A stretch of 64,000 nt of DNA from Arenimonas daejeonensis (GCF_007993735.1 NZ_CP042453.1:1302001-1366000), one strand, 5' to 3'; shown: positions 20,401 through 30,329, counted from the first letter of the stretch. Program-made: numbers and translations. Notes: generated by a model not told the origin, from the letters alone.

Positions 20401-20575
20401 CGCCACCATCGGTATCGTGGTGATTTCCGGCGTGGCGTTCTCGACGGTGCTGTCGCTGTTCGTGGTGCCGGCCTTCTACACCCTGCTGGCGCCCTACACG
20501 CGCTCGCCCGAGGCCGTGGCGCGCAAGCTCGAGAAACTCGAGAGCGAAACGCCAGTTGTCGGCGGTCACGCGTAG
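17456..20575 (+). CDS. RND efflux permease, AcrB/MexF-like (three frameshifts)
   Basis: About 1040 residues, inner membrane. MVLSDLSIKRPVFATVMSLMLVVLG and ELPNIDPPIVSVEVAYPGAS are the usual RND start; GLVVDDAIVVLENVQR with paired acidic residues in TM4 is the proton relay; LVGLAAKNGILIVEFANQLRDEG is the matching second-half motif. Breaks near 17985, 18510 and 19655 split it into four pieces that abut without missing domains. It exports drugs, solvents or other amphiphiles by proton antiport together with the adaptor upstream. Substrate unknown. Confidence 0.92.
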
Positions 20576-20601
20576 AATCGCCGGAATTCTGGAGGTCGGG
20601 C

Positions 20602-21551
20602 ATGAGCGATTCGCCGTATCGAGGGCCGCAGGGAAAGCCGCGGGACAAGCGCGAGCGCGAGCGTGACCGGCAGGCACGGCCGACGCCGGCGGCCGCCGAA
20701 TCGCGGCGTCCGCCGGGCCGCGGCCCAAATCGCGACAACCCCCGCGACCATGCCCGCGACGAAGCGGACGCCGCATTGCTGCGCGGCGAAGCCACCACGC
20801 CGCGCCCCCGCGCGAACTGCGCCTGCATGGCCTGAACGCCTGCCTGGCCATGTTCGAACACCGGCCGCAGGACCTGCGCAAGGTCTGGCTGCTCGAATCG
20901 CGCATTCCGAAACTGAAGGCGGTGCTGGCGCACTGCGTGCAGCACCGCATCGGCTACACCGTGGTCGGGGACGAAGACCTGCACAAGCTGTCGGGCAGCG
21001 CGCACCACGAAGGCGTGGTGTTCGGGGTGGTGCCGAACACCGAGCACAATCTGTCGGAGTGGCTGCGTGCGCTGCCGGCAGGACCGATGGCCGCGCTCTG
21101 GTTGGATGGGGTAGGCAATCCGCACAACCTGGGCGCGATCCTGCGTTCGGCGGCGCATTTCGGCGTCGCCGGCCTGCTGCTGCCCAAGGACTCGCCGCTG
21201 GCCCTGTCCGGCGCCGCGGCGCGGGTGGCCGAAGGCGGCGCGGAGCGGGTGCCGATGGTGCGCCTGGGCCGCACCGACAACAGCCTGGCCCAGCTGAGCT
21301 CCGCCGGTTTCGTGCCCGTGGCCACCGTCGTGCGCGGCGGCCAGCCGCTGTACGGCACGGCCCTGCCGGAACGCCTGCTGCTGATGATGGGCGCCGAACA
21401 GACCGGCGTGGATCCGCTGCTGGCCCAGGCTTCGGCGCTGCGCCTGGGCATCCCGGGCAGCGGCGCGGTGGAAAGCCTCAACGTGGCTTCCGCCACGGCG
21501 GTCTTATGGGCGAATGGTGGCGCCAGCGCCGGGCCTGAGCCCGGACGCTGA
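20602..21551 (+). CDS. TrmH/SpoU family RNA 2'-O-ribose methyltransferase (frameshifted)
   Basis: About 316 residues. A charged N-terminal tail of about 70 residues is followed by a substrate-binding domain (LRLHGLNACLAMFEHRPQDLRKVWLLESR) and the SPOUT knot with LDGVGNPHNLGAILRSAAHFG, LLMMGAEQTGVDP and the late SGAVESLNVASATAVLW. Such enzymes methylate a ribose 2'-OH in 23S rRNA or tRNA with S-adenosylmethionine. The closest family is RlmB/TrmH; the exact nucleotide cannot be called. The frame breaks near 20813 in a C run. Confidence 0.88.
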
Positions 21552-21587
21552 ATCGGCAGTTCAGACCGGGATCGGCATAATCGCGCC

Positions 21588-22835
21588 ATGACCCCGAGCC
21601 CCCTTGCGATCCCCTCCCGCCTCCACGCCCTGTTGTTCGCCGCGCTGCTGCTGTTGTGCAGCGCCGCCGCCGCCCGCAGCGAATACGGCGTCGACTACAC
21701 CGTGCAGTTCCTGCCGAAGTCCGGTCAGGCGCAGGTGACGATCAAGCTCACGCCCGGCGAGGTCGGCGCCCGCCGCCTGCGCCTGACCATGCCCGAAGAC
21801 CGCTACACCCAGGTCAGCGGCGACGGCGAGGTCGTGCGCAAGGGCGACGTGGTCACCTGGGTCCCGCTGCGCGACAAACCCTCGAAGCTGCGCTACCGCT
21901 ACCTGATCGACCACCAGCGCCGCGACGGCGGTTACGACGCCCGCATCACCGACGACTGGGCGATCGTGCGCGGCGACGACCTGGTGCCCGCCGCCCGGGT
22001 CAGCGCCAGCAAGGGCGCCGATTCGCGCGTGCGCCTGCGCTTCGTGCTGCCCAAGGGCTGGACCAACGTGGACACGCCCTTCCTGCGCAGCCGTGACGGC
22101 AAGTCCTTCGTGGTGGTGAACCCGGAGCGCCGTTTCGACCGGCCGATCGGCTGGATCATCGCCGGCGCGGTCGGCACCCGGCGCGAGCACCTGGGCGACA
22201 CCGAGATCAGCGTCGCCGGGCCCAAGGGCGACGTGATCCGCCGCAACGACATGCTGGCCTTCTTCAACAACCTGGTGCCGGAGTTCGAGCGCGCTTTCGG
22301 CAAGCTGCCGGCCAAGCTGCTGATCGTCAGCGCCGGCGACCCGATGTGGCGCGGCGGGCTGTCGGGGCCGCGTTCGCTGTTCCTGCATGCCGACCGGCCG
22401 TTGATCAGCGAAAACGGCACCAGCACGCTCACGCACGAACTCACCCACGTGATTACCCGGATCAGGGGCGCCGACGGCGACGACTGGATCGCCGAGGGCC
22501 TGGCCGAGTTCTATTCGATCGAACTGCTGCGCCGTGCCGGCCTGCTGAGCCCAGCGCGTGCAGACAAGGCCCAGGACTGGATGGCCAACCACGGCAAGGA
22601 CATCACGCGCCTCACCAGCAACCGTTCGCACGGCCCGCGCACCGCGCGCGCCGTGCAGCTGATGCGCGAGCTCGATGCCGAGATCCGCGCCCGCACCAAG
22701 GACAAGCGCAGCCTGGACGACGTGGTCAAGGCGCTGATCCCGCTGCGCGAGGTGTCGCGCGAGGACCTGCGCGAGCAGGTGCAGGAACTCACCGGCGCGC
22801 CCTCGAAGGTGCTCGACACGCCGCTGCTCGACTGA
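21588..22835 (+). CDS. Secreted gluzincin-type zinc metalloprotease, M61-like
   Basis: 415 residues. Signal peptide ALLFAALLLLCSAAAARS, then a beta-rich domain of about 180 residues and a catalytic region with HELTH (283-287) and a downstream Glu in DDWIAEGLAEFYS, the gluzincin arrangement. It resembles M61 glycyl-aminopeptidase-like proteins but is shorter and has no PDZ domain that I can see. Likely periplasmic. The substrate is unknown. The next gene, a secreted M28 peptidase, converges on it with a one-base gap. Confidence 0.7.
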   Translation: MTPSPLAIPSRLHALLFAALLLLCSAAAARSEYGVDYTVQFLPKSGQAQVTIKLTPGEVGARRLRLTMPEDRYTQVSGDGEVVRKGDVVTWVPLRDKPSKLRYRYLIDHQRRDGGYDARITDDWAIVRGDDLVPAARVSASKGADSRVRLRFVLPKGWTNVDTPFLRSRDGKSFVVVNPERRFDRPIGWIIAGAVGTRREHLGDTEISVAGPKGDVIRRNDMLAFFNNLVPEFERAFGKLPAKLLIVSAGDPMWRGGLSGPRSLFLHADRPLISENGTSTLTHELTHVITRIRGADGDDWIAEGLAEFYSIELLRRAGLLSPARADKAQDWMANHGKDITRLTSNRSHGPRTARAVQLMRELDAEIRARTKDKRSLDDVVKALIPLREVSREDLREQVQELTGAPSKVLDTPLLD

Positions 22836-22836
22836 C

Positions 22837-24249
22837 TCAGGGGCTGGCGGGCTTCACCGGCAGCTGGCCGAAGTCCACCGTCGTTTCCGCCGCCAGGTAG
22901 GCCAGCACCGCATACGCGGCCGCCTGCTGGTCGAGCGCCTTGGCATCGACCTTGTCCAGCGTGTCGTTGGCGGTGTGGTGGTAGTCGAAATAGTCGGTGC
23001 CGTCCTGCGCCAGCTGCGCCCATGGCGCGCCCAGCGCGACGATCGGGCCGACATCCGGGCCCGGGCTGCCGACGCCGCGTTCGACCTCGACACCCAGCGG
23101 CGCCAGCACCTCGCCGATCTGCTCGATCACCGGCCAGGCCGCATCGGCCACGCCGGCGCGCAGTGCGTACACGCGGCCGGCACCGAAGTCGCTTTCGGCG
23201 CCGAGCTGGTGGGCGCCGACTTCGTCCGCGGCGGCGCGCGCAGCGGCGTAGGCCTTGCCGCCGTACAGGCCCTGTTCCTCGTTGGCATAGGCGATCACGC
23301 GCACGGTGCGGCGCGGCGCCCGGTCCATCGCGCCGATCAGCGCGCCTGCGGCCATGGTGATGCCGACGCCGGAAGCGTCGTCGATGGCGCCGGTGCCCAG
23401 GTCCCAGGAGTCGAGATGGCCGCCGATGGTCACCACTTCGTCCGGCAGCTCGCGGCCGCGGATCTCGCCGATCACGTTGTGCGAGGTGTACTCGCCCCGC
23501 GTTTCCGCGGCGATGTCCAGACGCAGGCGCACCGGCTGGCCGCGGCCGAGCATGTGCGACAGCAGGTCGGCATCGGGGTTGGACAGCGCGGCGGCCGGGA
23601 TGCGCGGCACGTCGGCGACGTAGCGCATCACGCCTGTGTGCGCGAAGCGGTCGCTGCTGGTGCCGATCGAACGGATCAGGATGGCAGCCGCGCCCTTCTT
23701 CGCCGCTTCCACCGCGCCGTTGCTGCGCGCACCCACGGCCGGGCCATAACCGCGGCCGTCCTTGAAACGCACCATGCGGTTGCTGACGTAGGCGATCTTG
23801 CCGGCCAGGCTGCCGTCGGGCGCGGCGCTGAGCGCGGCCAGGTCGGCGAACTCGACGACCTCGGCCTCCAGCGGCGCCGCGCCGGTGCCGACGCTGCCGC
23901 CGAGCGCGGTCACCACCAGCGGCTGCGGGAACGGTGCCAGCACTTCGGCGCGTTCGTGCCCGCGGATCCAGGCCGGGAAGGTGACCGGTTCCAGGTATAC
24001 CCGGTCGAAACCCAGCGCCTTGAACTTGGCTTCCGCCCACGCCACCGCGCGCGCGTCCGCCGGCGTGCCGGCCAGGCGCGGGCCGACTTCGGTGGTCAGC
24101 GACTCGACCACGGCCCAGGCCTGGCTGCCGCGCAGGGCCTGGTCGCGCAGGGTGGCGGCGGCGGCCAGGTCTTCGGCCTCCAGGCCGGTATCGGCGCCGG
24201 CGGAACCGGCGCAGAGCGCGGCGGCGAGCAGGGAAATCACAAGACGCAT
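22837..24249 (-). CDS. Secreted M28 family metallopeptidase (carboxypeptidase Q-like)
   Basis: 470 residues. Signal peptide MRLVISLLAAALCAGSAGA, an inserted PA domain (about 110-250), then co-catalytic zinc ligands: GGHLDSWDLGTGAIDDASG, AYANEEQGLYGGKAY with the catalytic Glu pair, and the late DYFDYHHTANDTLDKVD. It removes single residues from peptides in the periplasm or outside; plasma glutamate carboxypeptidase (CPQ) is the nearest known type. Uninterrupted. Confidence 0.92.
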   Translation of the reverse strand: MRLVISLLAAALCAGSAGADTGLEAEDLAAAATLRDQALRGSQAWAVVESLTTEVGPRLAGTPADARAVAWAEAKFKALGFDRVYLEPVTFPAWIRGHERAEVLAPFPQPLVVTALGGSVGTGAAPLEAEVVEFADLAALSAAPDGSLAGKIAYVSNRMVRFKDGRGYGPAVGARSNGAVEAAKKGAAAILIRSIGTSSDRFAHTGVMRYVADVPRIPAAALSNPDADLLSHMLGRGQPVRLRLDIAAETRGEYTSHNVIGEIRGRELPDEVVTIGGHLDSWDLGTGAIDDASGVGITMAAGALIGAMDRAPRRTVRVIAYANEEQGLYGGKAYAAARAAADEVGAHQLGAESDFGAGRVYALRAGVADAAWPVIEQIGEVLAPLGVEVERGVGSPGPDVGPIVALGAPWAQLAQDGTDYFDYHHTANDTLDKVDAKALDQQAAAYAVLAYLAAETTVDFGQLPVKPASP

Positions 24250-24311
24250 GCAGGACTCCGGAAATCAGGACGCCGACCCGAGGGCCGGCGTCGGTGGGGT
24301 TTGCGGTCCGG

Positions 24312-24725
24312 TCAGCGCTTGAGCGCGTCGCGGATCTCGGTGAGCAGCTTCACTTCCTCGCTCGGCTCCGCCGGCGGTGCGGGCGCCGCTTCTTCCTTGC
24401 GCTTGAGCGAGTTGATCACCTTCACCGCCACGAAGATGGCGAAGGCGATGATCAGGAAATCGACGATGGTTTGGATGAAGGCGCCGTACTTGACCAGCAC
24501 CGCCGGCACCTCGGTGCCGGCCGCATCCACGGTGGCGGCCTTGAGTTCGATCGCCAGGTCGCTGAAGTTCACGCCGCCGACCGCATAACCGATGGACGGC
24601 ATGATGATGTCGTTGACCAGCGAGGCGACGATCTTTCCGAACGCGGCGCCGATCACCACGCCGACCGCGAGGTCGACGACGTTGCCGCGCATTGCGAATT
24701 CCTTGAATTCCGAAGCCATTCCCAT
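24312..24725 (-). CDS. mscL: Large-conductance mechanosensitive channel
   Basis: About 137 residues. [38 protein letters not shown] is the amphipathic helix and pore-lining TM1; TM2 follows ([20 protein letters not shown]), then a charged C-terminal helix bundle. It forms a homopentameric pore that opens under membrane tension in hypo-osmotic shock. I chose the Met at 24725, seven bases after a GGAG Shine-Dalgarno; Mets three and six bases either side are possible. Confidence 0.95.
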   Translation of the reverse strand: MGMASEFKEFAMRGNVVDLAVGVVIGAAFGKIVASLVNDIIMPSIGYAVGGVNFSDLAIELKAATVDAAGTEVPAVLVKYGAFIQTIVDFLIIAFAIFVAVKVINSLKRKEEAAPAPPAEPSEEVKLLTEIRDALKR

Positions 24726-24777
24726 GGACATGCTCCTGCAACCGGGGACGAGTCCCGAATTTACACCGGCCCGCGCT

Positions 24778-25470
24778 TCAGGCGATACGCCCGGACAGTT
24801 CCACCAGGCCATCCACGCCGGCGTGGAAATGATCACCCGGCGCCAGCGCGGCCACGCCCGAGGGCGTGCCCATGAACACCAGGTCGCCGGCCTTGAGCGC
24901 ATACAGCTTCGACAGTTCGTGCAGCACCTCGGCGACGCTGAAGACCATGTCGTCGAGCTGGCCCTGCTGGCGCGGTTCGCCGTTCACGGTCAGCCAGATC
25001 CGGCGCGTGAACAGATCACCCGCGGCGGCGGCCGGCACCAGTTCGCTGGCGGGTGCGGAATGGTCGAAGCCCTTGCCGGTGTCCCAGGGCAGGCCCTTGG
25101 CCTTGGCGGCGGCCTGCAGGTCGCGGCGCGTGAGGTCCAGGCCGACGCCGTAACCGAACACGAGATCGAGTGCGAGACCGGTCGCCACCACGCCGTCGGC
25201 ATCGTGGCCCAGCGCCACCACCAGCTCCACTTCGTGGTGCAGGTCGCGCGTGCCGGGTGGGTAGGGCACCGTGCCGCCGCCAGCGACGATGGCGTCGGCG
25301 GGTTTCATGAAGAACACCGGGTTGCCGCGGTCCACGCTGGCACCCATTTCCTTCGCGTGTTCGGCGAAGTTGCGGCCCACGCAGTAGATGCGCCGCACCG
25401 GGAACAGCGCGTCGCTGCCGCGCACGGGCAGGCAGGGGGTGGCGGGCATGGGGATGACGGTTCGGGTCAT
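24778..25470 (-). CDS. Fumarylacetoacetate hydrolase family protein
   Basis: 230 residues. FAH-fold protein with [15 protein letters not shown], the metal ligands in [25 protein letters not shown] and [12 protein letters not shown]. Members of this size act as acylpyruvases, oxaloacetate decarboxylases or 2-hydroxyhepta-dienedioate isomerases, using Mg2+ to cleave a C-C bond beside a ketone. No catabolic cluster is adjacent, so a housekeeping acylpyruvase/oxaloacetate decarboxylase role is most likely. Confidence 0.9.
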   Translation of the reverse strand: MTRTVIPMPATPCLPVRGSDALFPVRRIYCVGRNFAEHAKEMGASVDRGNPVFFMKPADAIVAGGGTVPYPPGTRDLHHEVELVVALGHDADGVVATGLALDLVFGYGVGLDLTRRDLQAAAKAKGLPWDTGKGFDHSAPASELVPAAAAGDLFTRRIWLTVNGEPRQQGQLDDMVFSVAEVLHELSKLYALKAGDLVFMGTPSGVAALAPGDHFHAGVDGLVELSGRIA

Positions 25471-25536
25471 GGCGCGGCTCCGGGGCGAAGCGCCAAGTCT
25501 AGCCGCGATGGATGTCGCGATACCGCGACGGAATGC

Positions 25537-25803
25537 TCAGCGCAGGCCGAGGGGCGAGGTGGGCTTGTCGACGAGGGTGTACTCGCCTTCGATCACGCCT
25601 TCCTGGGGGCGCGCCGGCCGGGCCGGGGAGCGCAGCAGGCGGCGCACGGCCGCGAACAGCAGCATGCCCAGGCCGATCACCAGGCCAAAGACCACCAGCA
25701 GCACCAGCAGCATCAGCCCGAGCAGGCCCACGAGCACGCGCAGCAGCGGGCTGCGGGGCTTGCTGGGGCAATAACTGAACAGGCGTTGGAAACGGAAGCG
25801 CAT
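25537..25803 (-). CDS. Small single-pass membrane protein
   Basis: 88 residues. A basic N-terminus, one long hydrophobic stretch (LLRVLVGLLGLMLLVLLVVFGLV region, residues 20-50) and a polar tail ending GVIEGEYTLVDKPTSPLGLR. The EGEY-type tail is common in small Xanthomonad membrane proteins. Divergent from the Rieske gene. Function unknown. Confidence 0.65.
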   Translation of the reverse strand: MRFRFQRLFSYCPSKPRSPLLRVLVGLLGLMLLVLLVVFGLVIGLGMLLFAAVRRLLRSPARPARPQEGVIEGEYTLVDKPTSPLGLR

Positions 25804-25835
25804 GGGGGCGTGGCAGAATGCGTGGGAGACGGAGT

Positions 25836-26165
25836 ATGGCGAGGCCCGATGTGGAAAGTGTAAGCGGTTCGTTAATCCGGCTGGCCGAGTGGCCGCCCGA
25901 GGGCTTGTCGGAGATCGAAGTGCCGCTGGACGGCGAGCCGCAGTCGTTGATCCTGCTGCGCCAGGGCGACCAGTTGCGCGCCTGGCTCAACATCTGCCCG
26001 CATGCCGGACGGCGCCTGGACTGGGCGCCCGGCAAGTTCCTGGTCGACCGTGGCCACCTGGTCTGCGCCGCGCACGGCGCCAGTTTCGAACTCGATCGTG
26101 GCGAATGCATCGCCGGGCCCTGCCGCGGTGCGTCCTTGCGGCCGGTCGCGGTCAGCGCCGGCTAG
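25836..26165 (+). CDS. Small Rieske [2Fe-2S] ferredoxin-like protein
   Basis: About 109 residues. The cluster ligands are in CPHAGR and CAAHGASF (C-x-H and C-x2-H), separated by about 18 residues as in stand-alone Rieske ferredoxins. It should carry single electrons in the cytoplasm. The ATG at 25836 is preceded by GGAGACGGAG; an ATG at 25818 in the same frame is an alternative. Its end overlaps that of the convergent transporter gene by 4 bp. Confidence 0.85.
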   Translation: MARPDVESVSGSLIRLAEWPPEGLSEIEVPLDGEPQSLILLRQGDQLRAWLNICPHAGRRLDWAPGKFLVDRGHLVCAAHGASFELDRGECIAGPCRGASLRPVAVSAG

Positions 26166-28000
26166 AACATCAGGTTGACGATCACCAGCACGATGGCGAG
26201 GTAGAGCAGGGTCAGCGGCGCGCCGGTGCGCCACAGGTCGCGCGAGCTGTAACCGGCGGGCCCGGTCACCATCGCCAGCACCGGGTTGGACACGCTCAGG
26301 AAATTGTTCGAGGCCGACAGCGCCACGATCAGCGCGAATGCCAGCGGACTGCCACCGGCGGCCAAGGCGACGTTGATCGCCATCGGCACCATCACCACGG
26401 TGGCGCCGACGTTGCCGATCACCAATGCAAAAGCGGTGGCCAGCAACCCGACCGCGGCCTCGATCACCCAGATCGGCACGTCGGGGCCGATGCGGTCGAG
26501 GATCTGCTGCGCCAGCCAGCCGGCGGCGCCGGTGGAATCCATGGCCCAGCCCAGCGGGATCAGGCAGGCCATCAGGAACACGGTCTTCCAGCTGACCGCG
26601 GCGTAGGCCTCGTCCATGTTCAGCACGCCCGCCAGCAGCATCGCCGCCGCACCGGCCATCAGCGCCAGCGGCACCGGCACCAGGGTGCTCAGCGCCAACG
26701 CCATCGCCGCGCCGAACACGCCGATCGCCCACCACAGCTTGTGCGGCCGCTGCTCGCCCTTGGGGTAGTCGGTGACCACGACGAAGTCGCGGCTTTCGCT
26801 GGCCTGCGCCAGGTCGGTCCAGATGCTGTGGAAGACCAGCATGTCGCCGGCCTTGAGCGGCATGCGCCGGATGTCTTCGCGCCAGACCTGGTTGTCCCGG
26901 TTGATCGCCAGCAGGCTGATGCCGAAGCGCTTGCGCAGCTGCAGCTGCGCCTGTGCCTTGCCGATGAAGGACGAGGTGGGCGGGATCACCGCTTCGGAAA
27001 TGCCCGAGCGGCTGGGATTGAACAGGTCGGCGAAATTGCGCAGCCGTGCCGACATGCGCAGCAGGTTCTTCTGCGCGTAGTCCTGGATCGCCTCGCGCGG
27101 GCCCATCACGCCCAGCACGCTGCCGACCCAGATCATCTGGTCCGCCGGCGGTGCCAGCCGCGCCTCGTTGCCGCTGAGCAGGGCCAGCAGCAGCGGCGCG
27201 TCGCGCTGGGCCTCGGCTTCGCCGACCGACATGCCCACCAGCGGGCTTTCGGCGGTGACGCTGAGTTCGTACACATCGCCGTCGATGCCGTAGGCACGCG
27301 CGAAATAACTCTGGGTGCGGCTGGGCGCCACGCCTTTTTCCTCGCCGTGGCCCAGCAGCTTCGGGCCCAGCCAGCGGAAATAACCCAGGCCCAGCAGCAG
27401 CAGCGCCAGGCCGATCGGCAACGGCGCGAACATCGGCAGCGGCTGCAGCGTGGACACGCCCGAGGGCAGGTTGCGGTTGGCGGCCACCAGCAGGTCGTTG
27501 AGCAGCATCAGCGGCGAATTGCCGATCATGGTCAGGCCGCCGCCCATCACGATCGCGGCGGCGAGCGGCAGCAGCAGCCGCGACAGGCCGATGCCGGACC
27601 GGCCCGACACGCGCGAGGCCACCGGCAGGAACAGAGCCATTACCGACGGGTTCTGCATGAAGCCGGAAATCAGGCCGGCCACCGCCGAGGTCATCAGGAT
27701 CAGCCGCTCCTCCATGCCCTTGGACATGCGCAGCAGCCACACCGCCAGGCGGTTCAGCGCGCCGGTGCGGTCCAGGCCGGCGCCCAGGATCATGGTGGCG
27801 ATCACCGCGATCACGGCGTTGCCCGAGAAGCCGTCGAAGAGCTGGTTCGCCGGCACCAGGCCGGTCAGGCCCAGCACCACCAGCACCACCAGCGCGGTGG
27901 CGTCGGCGCGGATGCGCTCGATCATGAACATGGCGATGGTAAAGCCGACCAGGCCAAGCACGAGCATCATGTCGCGGGTGAGGGCCAGGCCGGTTTCCAT
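26162..28000 (-). CDS. SLC13/DASS-type anion transporter with TrkA-C (RCK_C) domains
   Basis: About 612 residues. Some eleven membrane segments in two blocks (1-200 and 400-612) flank a soluble region (about 220-390) with two RCK_C-like domains (VYELSVTAESPLVGMSV, FGISLLAINRDNQVWREDIRRM). Motifs such as TMIGNSPLMLLNDLL, VIGNVGATVVMVPMAI and SASNNFLSVSNPVLAMVTGPAGY are the paired hairpin/SNT-type motifs of DASS carriers. Substrate could be sulfate, citrate, a dicarboxylate or another anion. The start at 28000 gives the first hydrophobic helix after a short polar head. Confidence 0.88.
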   Translation of the reverse strand: METGLALTRDMMLVLGLVGFTIAMFMIERIRADATALVVLVVLGLTGLVPANQLFDGFSGNAVIAVIATMILGAGLDRTGALNRLAVWLLRMSKGMEERLILMTSAVAGLISGFMQNPSVMALFLPVASRVSGRSGIGLSRLLLPLAAAIVMGGGLTMIGNSPLMLLNDLLVAANRNLPSGVSTLQPLPMFAPLPIGLALLLLGLGYFRWLGPKLLGHGEEKGVAPSRTQSYFARAYGIDGDVYELSVTAESPLVGMSVGEAEAQRDAPLLLALLSGNEARLAPPADQMIWVGSVLGVMGPREAIQDYAQKNLLRMSARLRNFADLFNPSRSGISEAVIPPTSSFIGKAQAQLQLRKRFGISLLAINRDNQVWREDIRRMPLKAGDMLVFHSIWTDLAQASESRDFVVVTDYPKGEQRPHKLWWAIGVFGAAMALALSTLVPVPLALMAGAAAMLLAGVLNMDEAYAAVSWKTVFLMACLIPLGWAMDSTGAAGWLAQQILDRIGPDVPIWVIEAAVGLLATAFALVIGNVGATVVMVPMAINVALAAGGSPLAFALIVALSASNNFLSVSNPVLAMVTGPAGYSSRDLWRTGAPLTLLYLAIVLVIVNLMF

Positions 28001-28008
28001 CGTTTCTG

Positions 28009-28740
28009 TCAGGCTCCCGGCAGTCGGTCGTACAGCAGGTCCCAGACCCCGTGGCCGAGTTTCAGGCCGCGGGTTTCGAAGTGGGTCTGGCGGCGCCATT
28101 CGGGCCGCGGCACGAAGCCGCGCGGGCCGGCGCGGTTGCGCAGGCGCGGTTCGGCGTCCAGCACGTCCCACAGGTGTTCGGCGTAATTTTCCCAGTCGGT
28201 GGCGACGTGCAGCAGGCCGCCGGGCTTCAGGCGGTCGCAGAGCAGGGCCACGAAGTCCGGTTGCACCAGGCGGCGCTTGTGGTGGCGCTTCTTGTGCCAG
28301 GGGTCGGGGAAGTAGATGCGAACCTCGTCCAGTGATGCCGGCGCCACTTCATCGCGCAGCACCTCGACGGCATCGTGTTGATAGACACGCAGATTGTGCA
28401 GCCCGGCGGCCGCGGCGGCGTTGAGCAGTCGGCCCACGCCGGGGCCGTGCACTTCGACGCCGATGAAGTCACGCCCGGTTTCGCGTTCGGCCGCGAAAAG
28501 CAGCTGTTCGCCATTGCCGAAGCCAATTTCCATGACAAGCGGGCCCGACCGCCCGAATACCGTTCCGAAGGCCTGCTGCCCACCGCGGTAATCCAGCCCC
28601 AACGAAGCCCAATGCAACTCGAACGCCCGCTTCTGCGCTTCGGTCTGCCGCCCCTGCCGCAGGACGAAACTGCGGATCGGCCGGTTCCGAGGTGAAGGTT
28701 CGGGAGTGTTTTCGTCGCTGGCGCCGGACATGCCCGCCAC
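28009..28740 (-). CDS. trmB: tRNA (guanine-N7-)-methyltransferase
   Basis: 243 residues (a Met at 28731 is an equally good start). RSFVLRQGR at the N-terminus, SAM-binding [15 protein letters not shown], the catalytic-region motif [17 protein letters not shown] and [17 protein letters not shown] identify TrmB, which makes m7G46 in tRNA variable loops. thiG ends 5 bp upstream of it, so the two are probably cotranscribed. Confidence 0.95.
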   Translation of the reverse strand: MAGMSGASDENTPEPSPRNRPIRSFVLRQGRQTEAQKRAFELHWASLGLDYRGGQQAFGTVFGRSGPLVMEIGFGNGEQLLFAAERETGRDFIGVEVHGPGVGRLLNAAAAAGLHNLRVYQHDAVEVLRDEVAPASLDEVRIYFPDPWHKKRHHKRRLVQPDFVALLCDRLKPGGLLHVATDWENYAEHLWDVLDAEPRLRNRAGPRGFVPRPEWRRQTHFETRGLKLGHGVWDLLYDRLPGA

Positions 28741-28745
28741 CCCCG

Positions 28746-29549
28746 TCAGAGGAAGTGGCCGTCGAGCGGCGAGGAGGCGTTGGCGTGGCGTTTTTTCGGG
28801 ATGCGGCCGGCCAGGAAGGCTTCGCGCCCGGCCTCGACCGCTTTGCGCATGGCGCTGGCCATCAGGATCGGGTCGCGCGCGCCGGCGATCGCGGTGTTCA
28901 TCAGCACGCCGTCGCAGCCCAGTTCCATGGCGATGGCGGCGTCGGACGCCGTGCCGACGCCGGCGTCCACCAGCACGGGCACCTTGGCGTTGTCGACGAT
29001 CTCGAGGATGGACCAGCGGTTCTGCACGCCCAGGCCCGAGCCGATCGGCGCGGCCAGCGGCATCACGGCCACGCAGCCGATTTCTTCCAGGCGCTTGGCG
29101 ATGATCGGGTCGTCGCTGGTGTAGACCATCACGTCGAAGCCGTCGGCGACCAGGATCTCGGCGGCCTTGAGGGTCTGCACGACGTCCGGGTACAGCGTCT
29201 TCGCATCGCCCAGCACTTCGAGTTTCACCAGCTTGTGGCCGTCGAGCAGTTCGCGCGCGAGGCGGCAGGTGCGCACGGCGTCATCGGCGGTGTAGCAGCC
29301 GGCGGTGTTGGGCAGCAGGGTGTAGCGGTCGGGCGGCAGGACGTCCAGCAGGTTCGGTTCGCCGGGGTTCTGGCCGATGTTGCTGCGGCGGATGGCGACG
29401 GTGACGATTTCCGCGCCCGCGGCTTCGGTGGCGAGGCGGGTCTGTTCCAGGTCGGTGAACTTGCCGGTGCCGGTCAGCAGGCGGGAGCGGTAGGTCTTGC
29501 CGGCGATCACCAGGGTATCGGCGGGCGAGGGGGCTTCTGCACGATTCAT
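28746..29549 (-). CDS. thiG: Thiazole synthase
   Basis: 267 residues, complete. A TIM-barrel thiazole synthase: [49 protein letters not shown], and the phosphate-binding [21 protein letters not shown]. It condenses DXP, dehydroglycine and the ThiS thiocarboxylate into the thiazole of thiamine. thiS lies upstream on the same strand, but a palindromic element separates them. Confidence 0.95.
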   Translation of the reverse strand: MNRAEAPSPADTLVIAGKTYRSRLLTGTGKFTDLEQTRLATEAAGAEIVTVAIRRSNIGQNPGEPNLLDVLPPDRYTLLPNTAGCYTADDAVRTCRLARELLDGHKLVKLEVLGDAKTLYPDVVQTLKAAEILVADGFDVMVYTSDDPIIAKRLEEIGCVAVMPLAAPIGSGLGVQNRWSILEIVDNAKVPVLVDAGVGTASDAAIAMELGCDGVLMNTAIAGARDPILMASAMRKAVEAGREAFLAGRIPKKRHANASSPLDGHFL

Positions 29550-29620
29550 GCCCGGATTATGGCCCGTTCCGCCGCACGAGTTAACCCTTTTTTAAGACCC
29601 CATTCACCCCATGTTCCCGG

Positions 29621-29921
29621 CTTGCGCTCCCTTCGGGCCGTGCGCCGGGATCGTTCTTGGCGATAGGCCGCCGTACGTGAGGTCTTTTTCCGGGGACGCC
29701 GTGAATCCATCCATGGAGGCTCTTCGAAAACGTCCATGTTTTCGAAGCCCCGGAAAAAGACCTCACGCACGACGGCCTGCGGACCGTCAGGACCGGGGTG
29801 CCGTTCTGGGGCAAGAGCTCGCTTGCCTGTGCTTCTGGCAGGCATCCAGAAACGATCCCGGCACCCGCCGGACCAGACGCCCACGAGCAAGACAGTTCTT
29901 CTTGTGCCCCGAAGGGAGCGC
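29621..29921. repeat. Palindromic element between thiS and thiG (family A, copy 2)
   Basis: The core runs from GCCGGGATCGTT (29644) to AACGATCCCGGC (29862). Within it, arms around 29668-29696 and 29752-29780 (GTGAGGTCTTTTTCCGGGG against CCCCGGAAAAAGACCTCAC) form a long hairpin whose loop holds a second hairpin, CTTCGAAAAC/GTTTTCGAAG. An outer repeat GCGCTCCCTTCGGG/CCCGAAGGGAGCGC (about 29624 and 29908) brackets the core and begins right at the thiS stop codon. The right half of the 14.45-kb element is an inverted near-copy of this core. Confidence 0.7.
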
Positions 29922-30121
29922 TAGCCGCCGCCGATGGCGTGGATGATCTCGACCCGGTCGCCGTCGGCCAGCGCGTGGGTTTCGTGGCGGCCCCGGGGCA
30001 CGACCTCGAGGTTGACCTCGACCGCCACCTTGCGGCCCCCGTAACCGGCCAGCGCCAACAGCGCCGCCACCGTCGTGCCGGGCGCCACGTCCCGGACTTC
30101 GCCATTGAGCGTGATCTGCAT
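29921..30121 (-). CDS. thiS: Sulfur carrier protein ThiS
   Basis: 66 residues: MQITLNGEVRDV, VAVEVNLEVVPR and DRVEIIHAIGGG. A ubiquitin-fold protein whose C-terminal Gly-Gly is adenylated and thiocarboxylated to donate sulfur to ThiG. One extra Gly follows, as in several family members. It is upstream of thiG on the same strand, separated by the palindromic element. Confidence 0.93.
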   Translation of the reverse strand: MQITLNGEVRDVAPGTTVAALLALAGYGGRKVAVEVNLEVVPRGRHETHALADGDRVEIIHAIGGG

Positions 30122-30180
30122 GCCGGCGATTTTATCGCGTTGCGGCCCGCCGCGGCCGGACCGCATAATCCCCGCCGAAC

Positions 30181-30254
30181 GCGGGTGTAGTTCAATGGTA
30201 GAACTGCAGCTTCCCAAGCTGCTAACGTGGGTTCGATTCCCATCACCCGCTCCA
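30181..30254 (+). tRNA. tRNA-Gly (anticodon CCC)
   Basis: A 74-nt cloverleaf. Acceptor arms GCGGGTG (30181-30187) and CACCCGC (30244-30250) pair; the anticodon arm GCAGC-TTCCCAA-GCTGC gives CCC; the T-arm GTGGG-TTCGATT-CCCAT is standard; the CCA end is encoded (30252-30254). Confidence 0.95.
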
Positions 30255-30329
30255 AGTCCCCCACGGCGGCCACGTGCCGCCGTATTCGATGGGGCCGAAC
30301 CCCGCACCACTCCCGTCCCGGAGGACGCC

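Noticed and set aside
30181..30254. tRNA-Gly as an integration site for a genomic island
   Set aside because: No integrase, no repeated tRNA 3' end and no composition change beside it; rimB follows directly.
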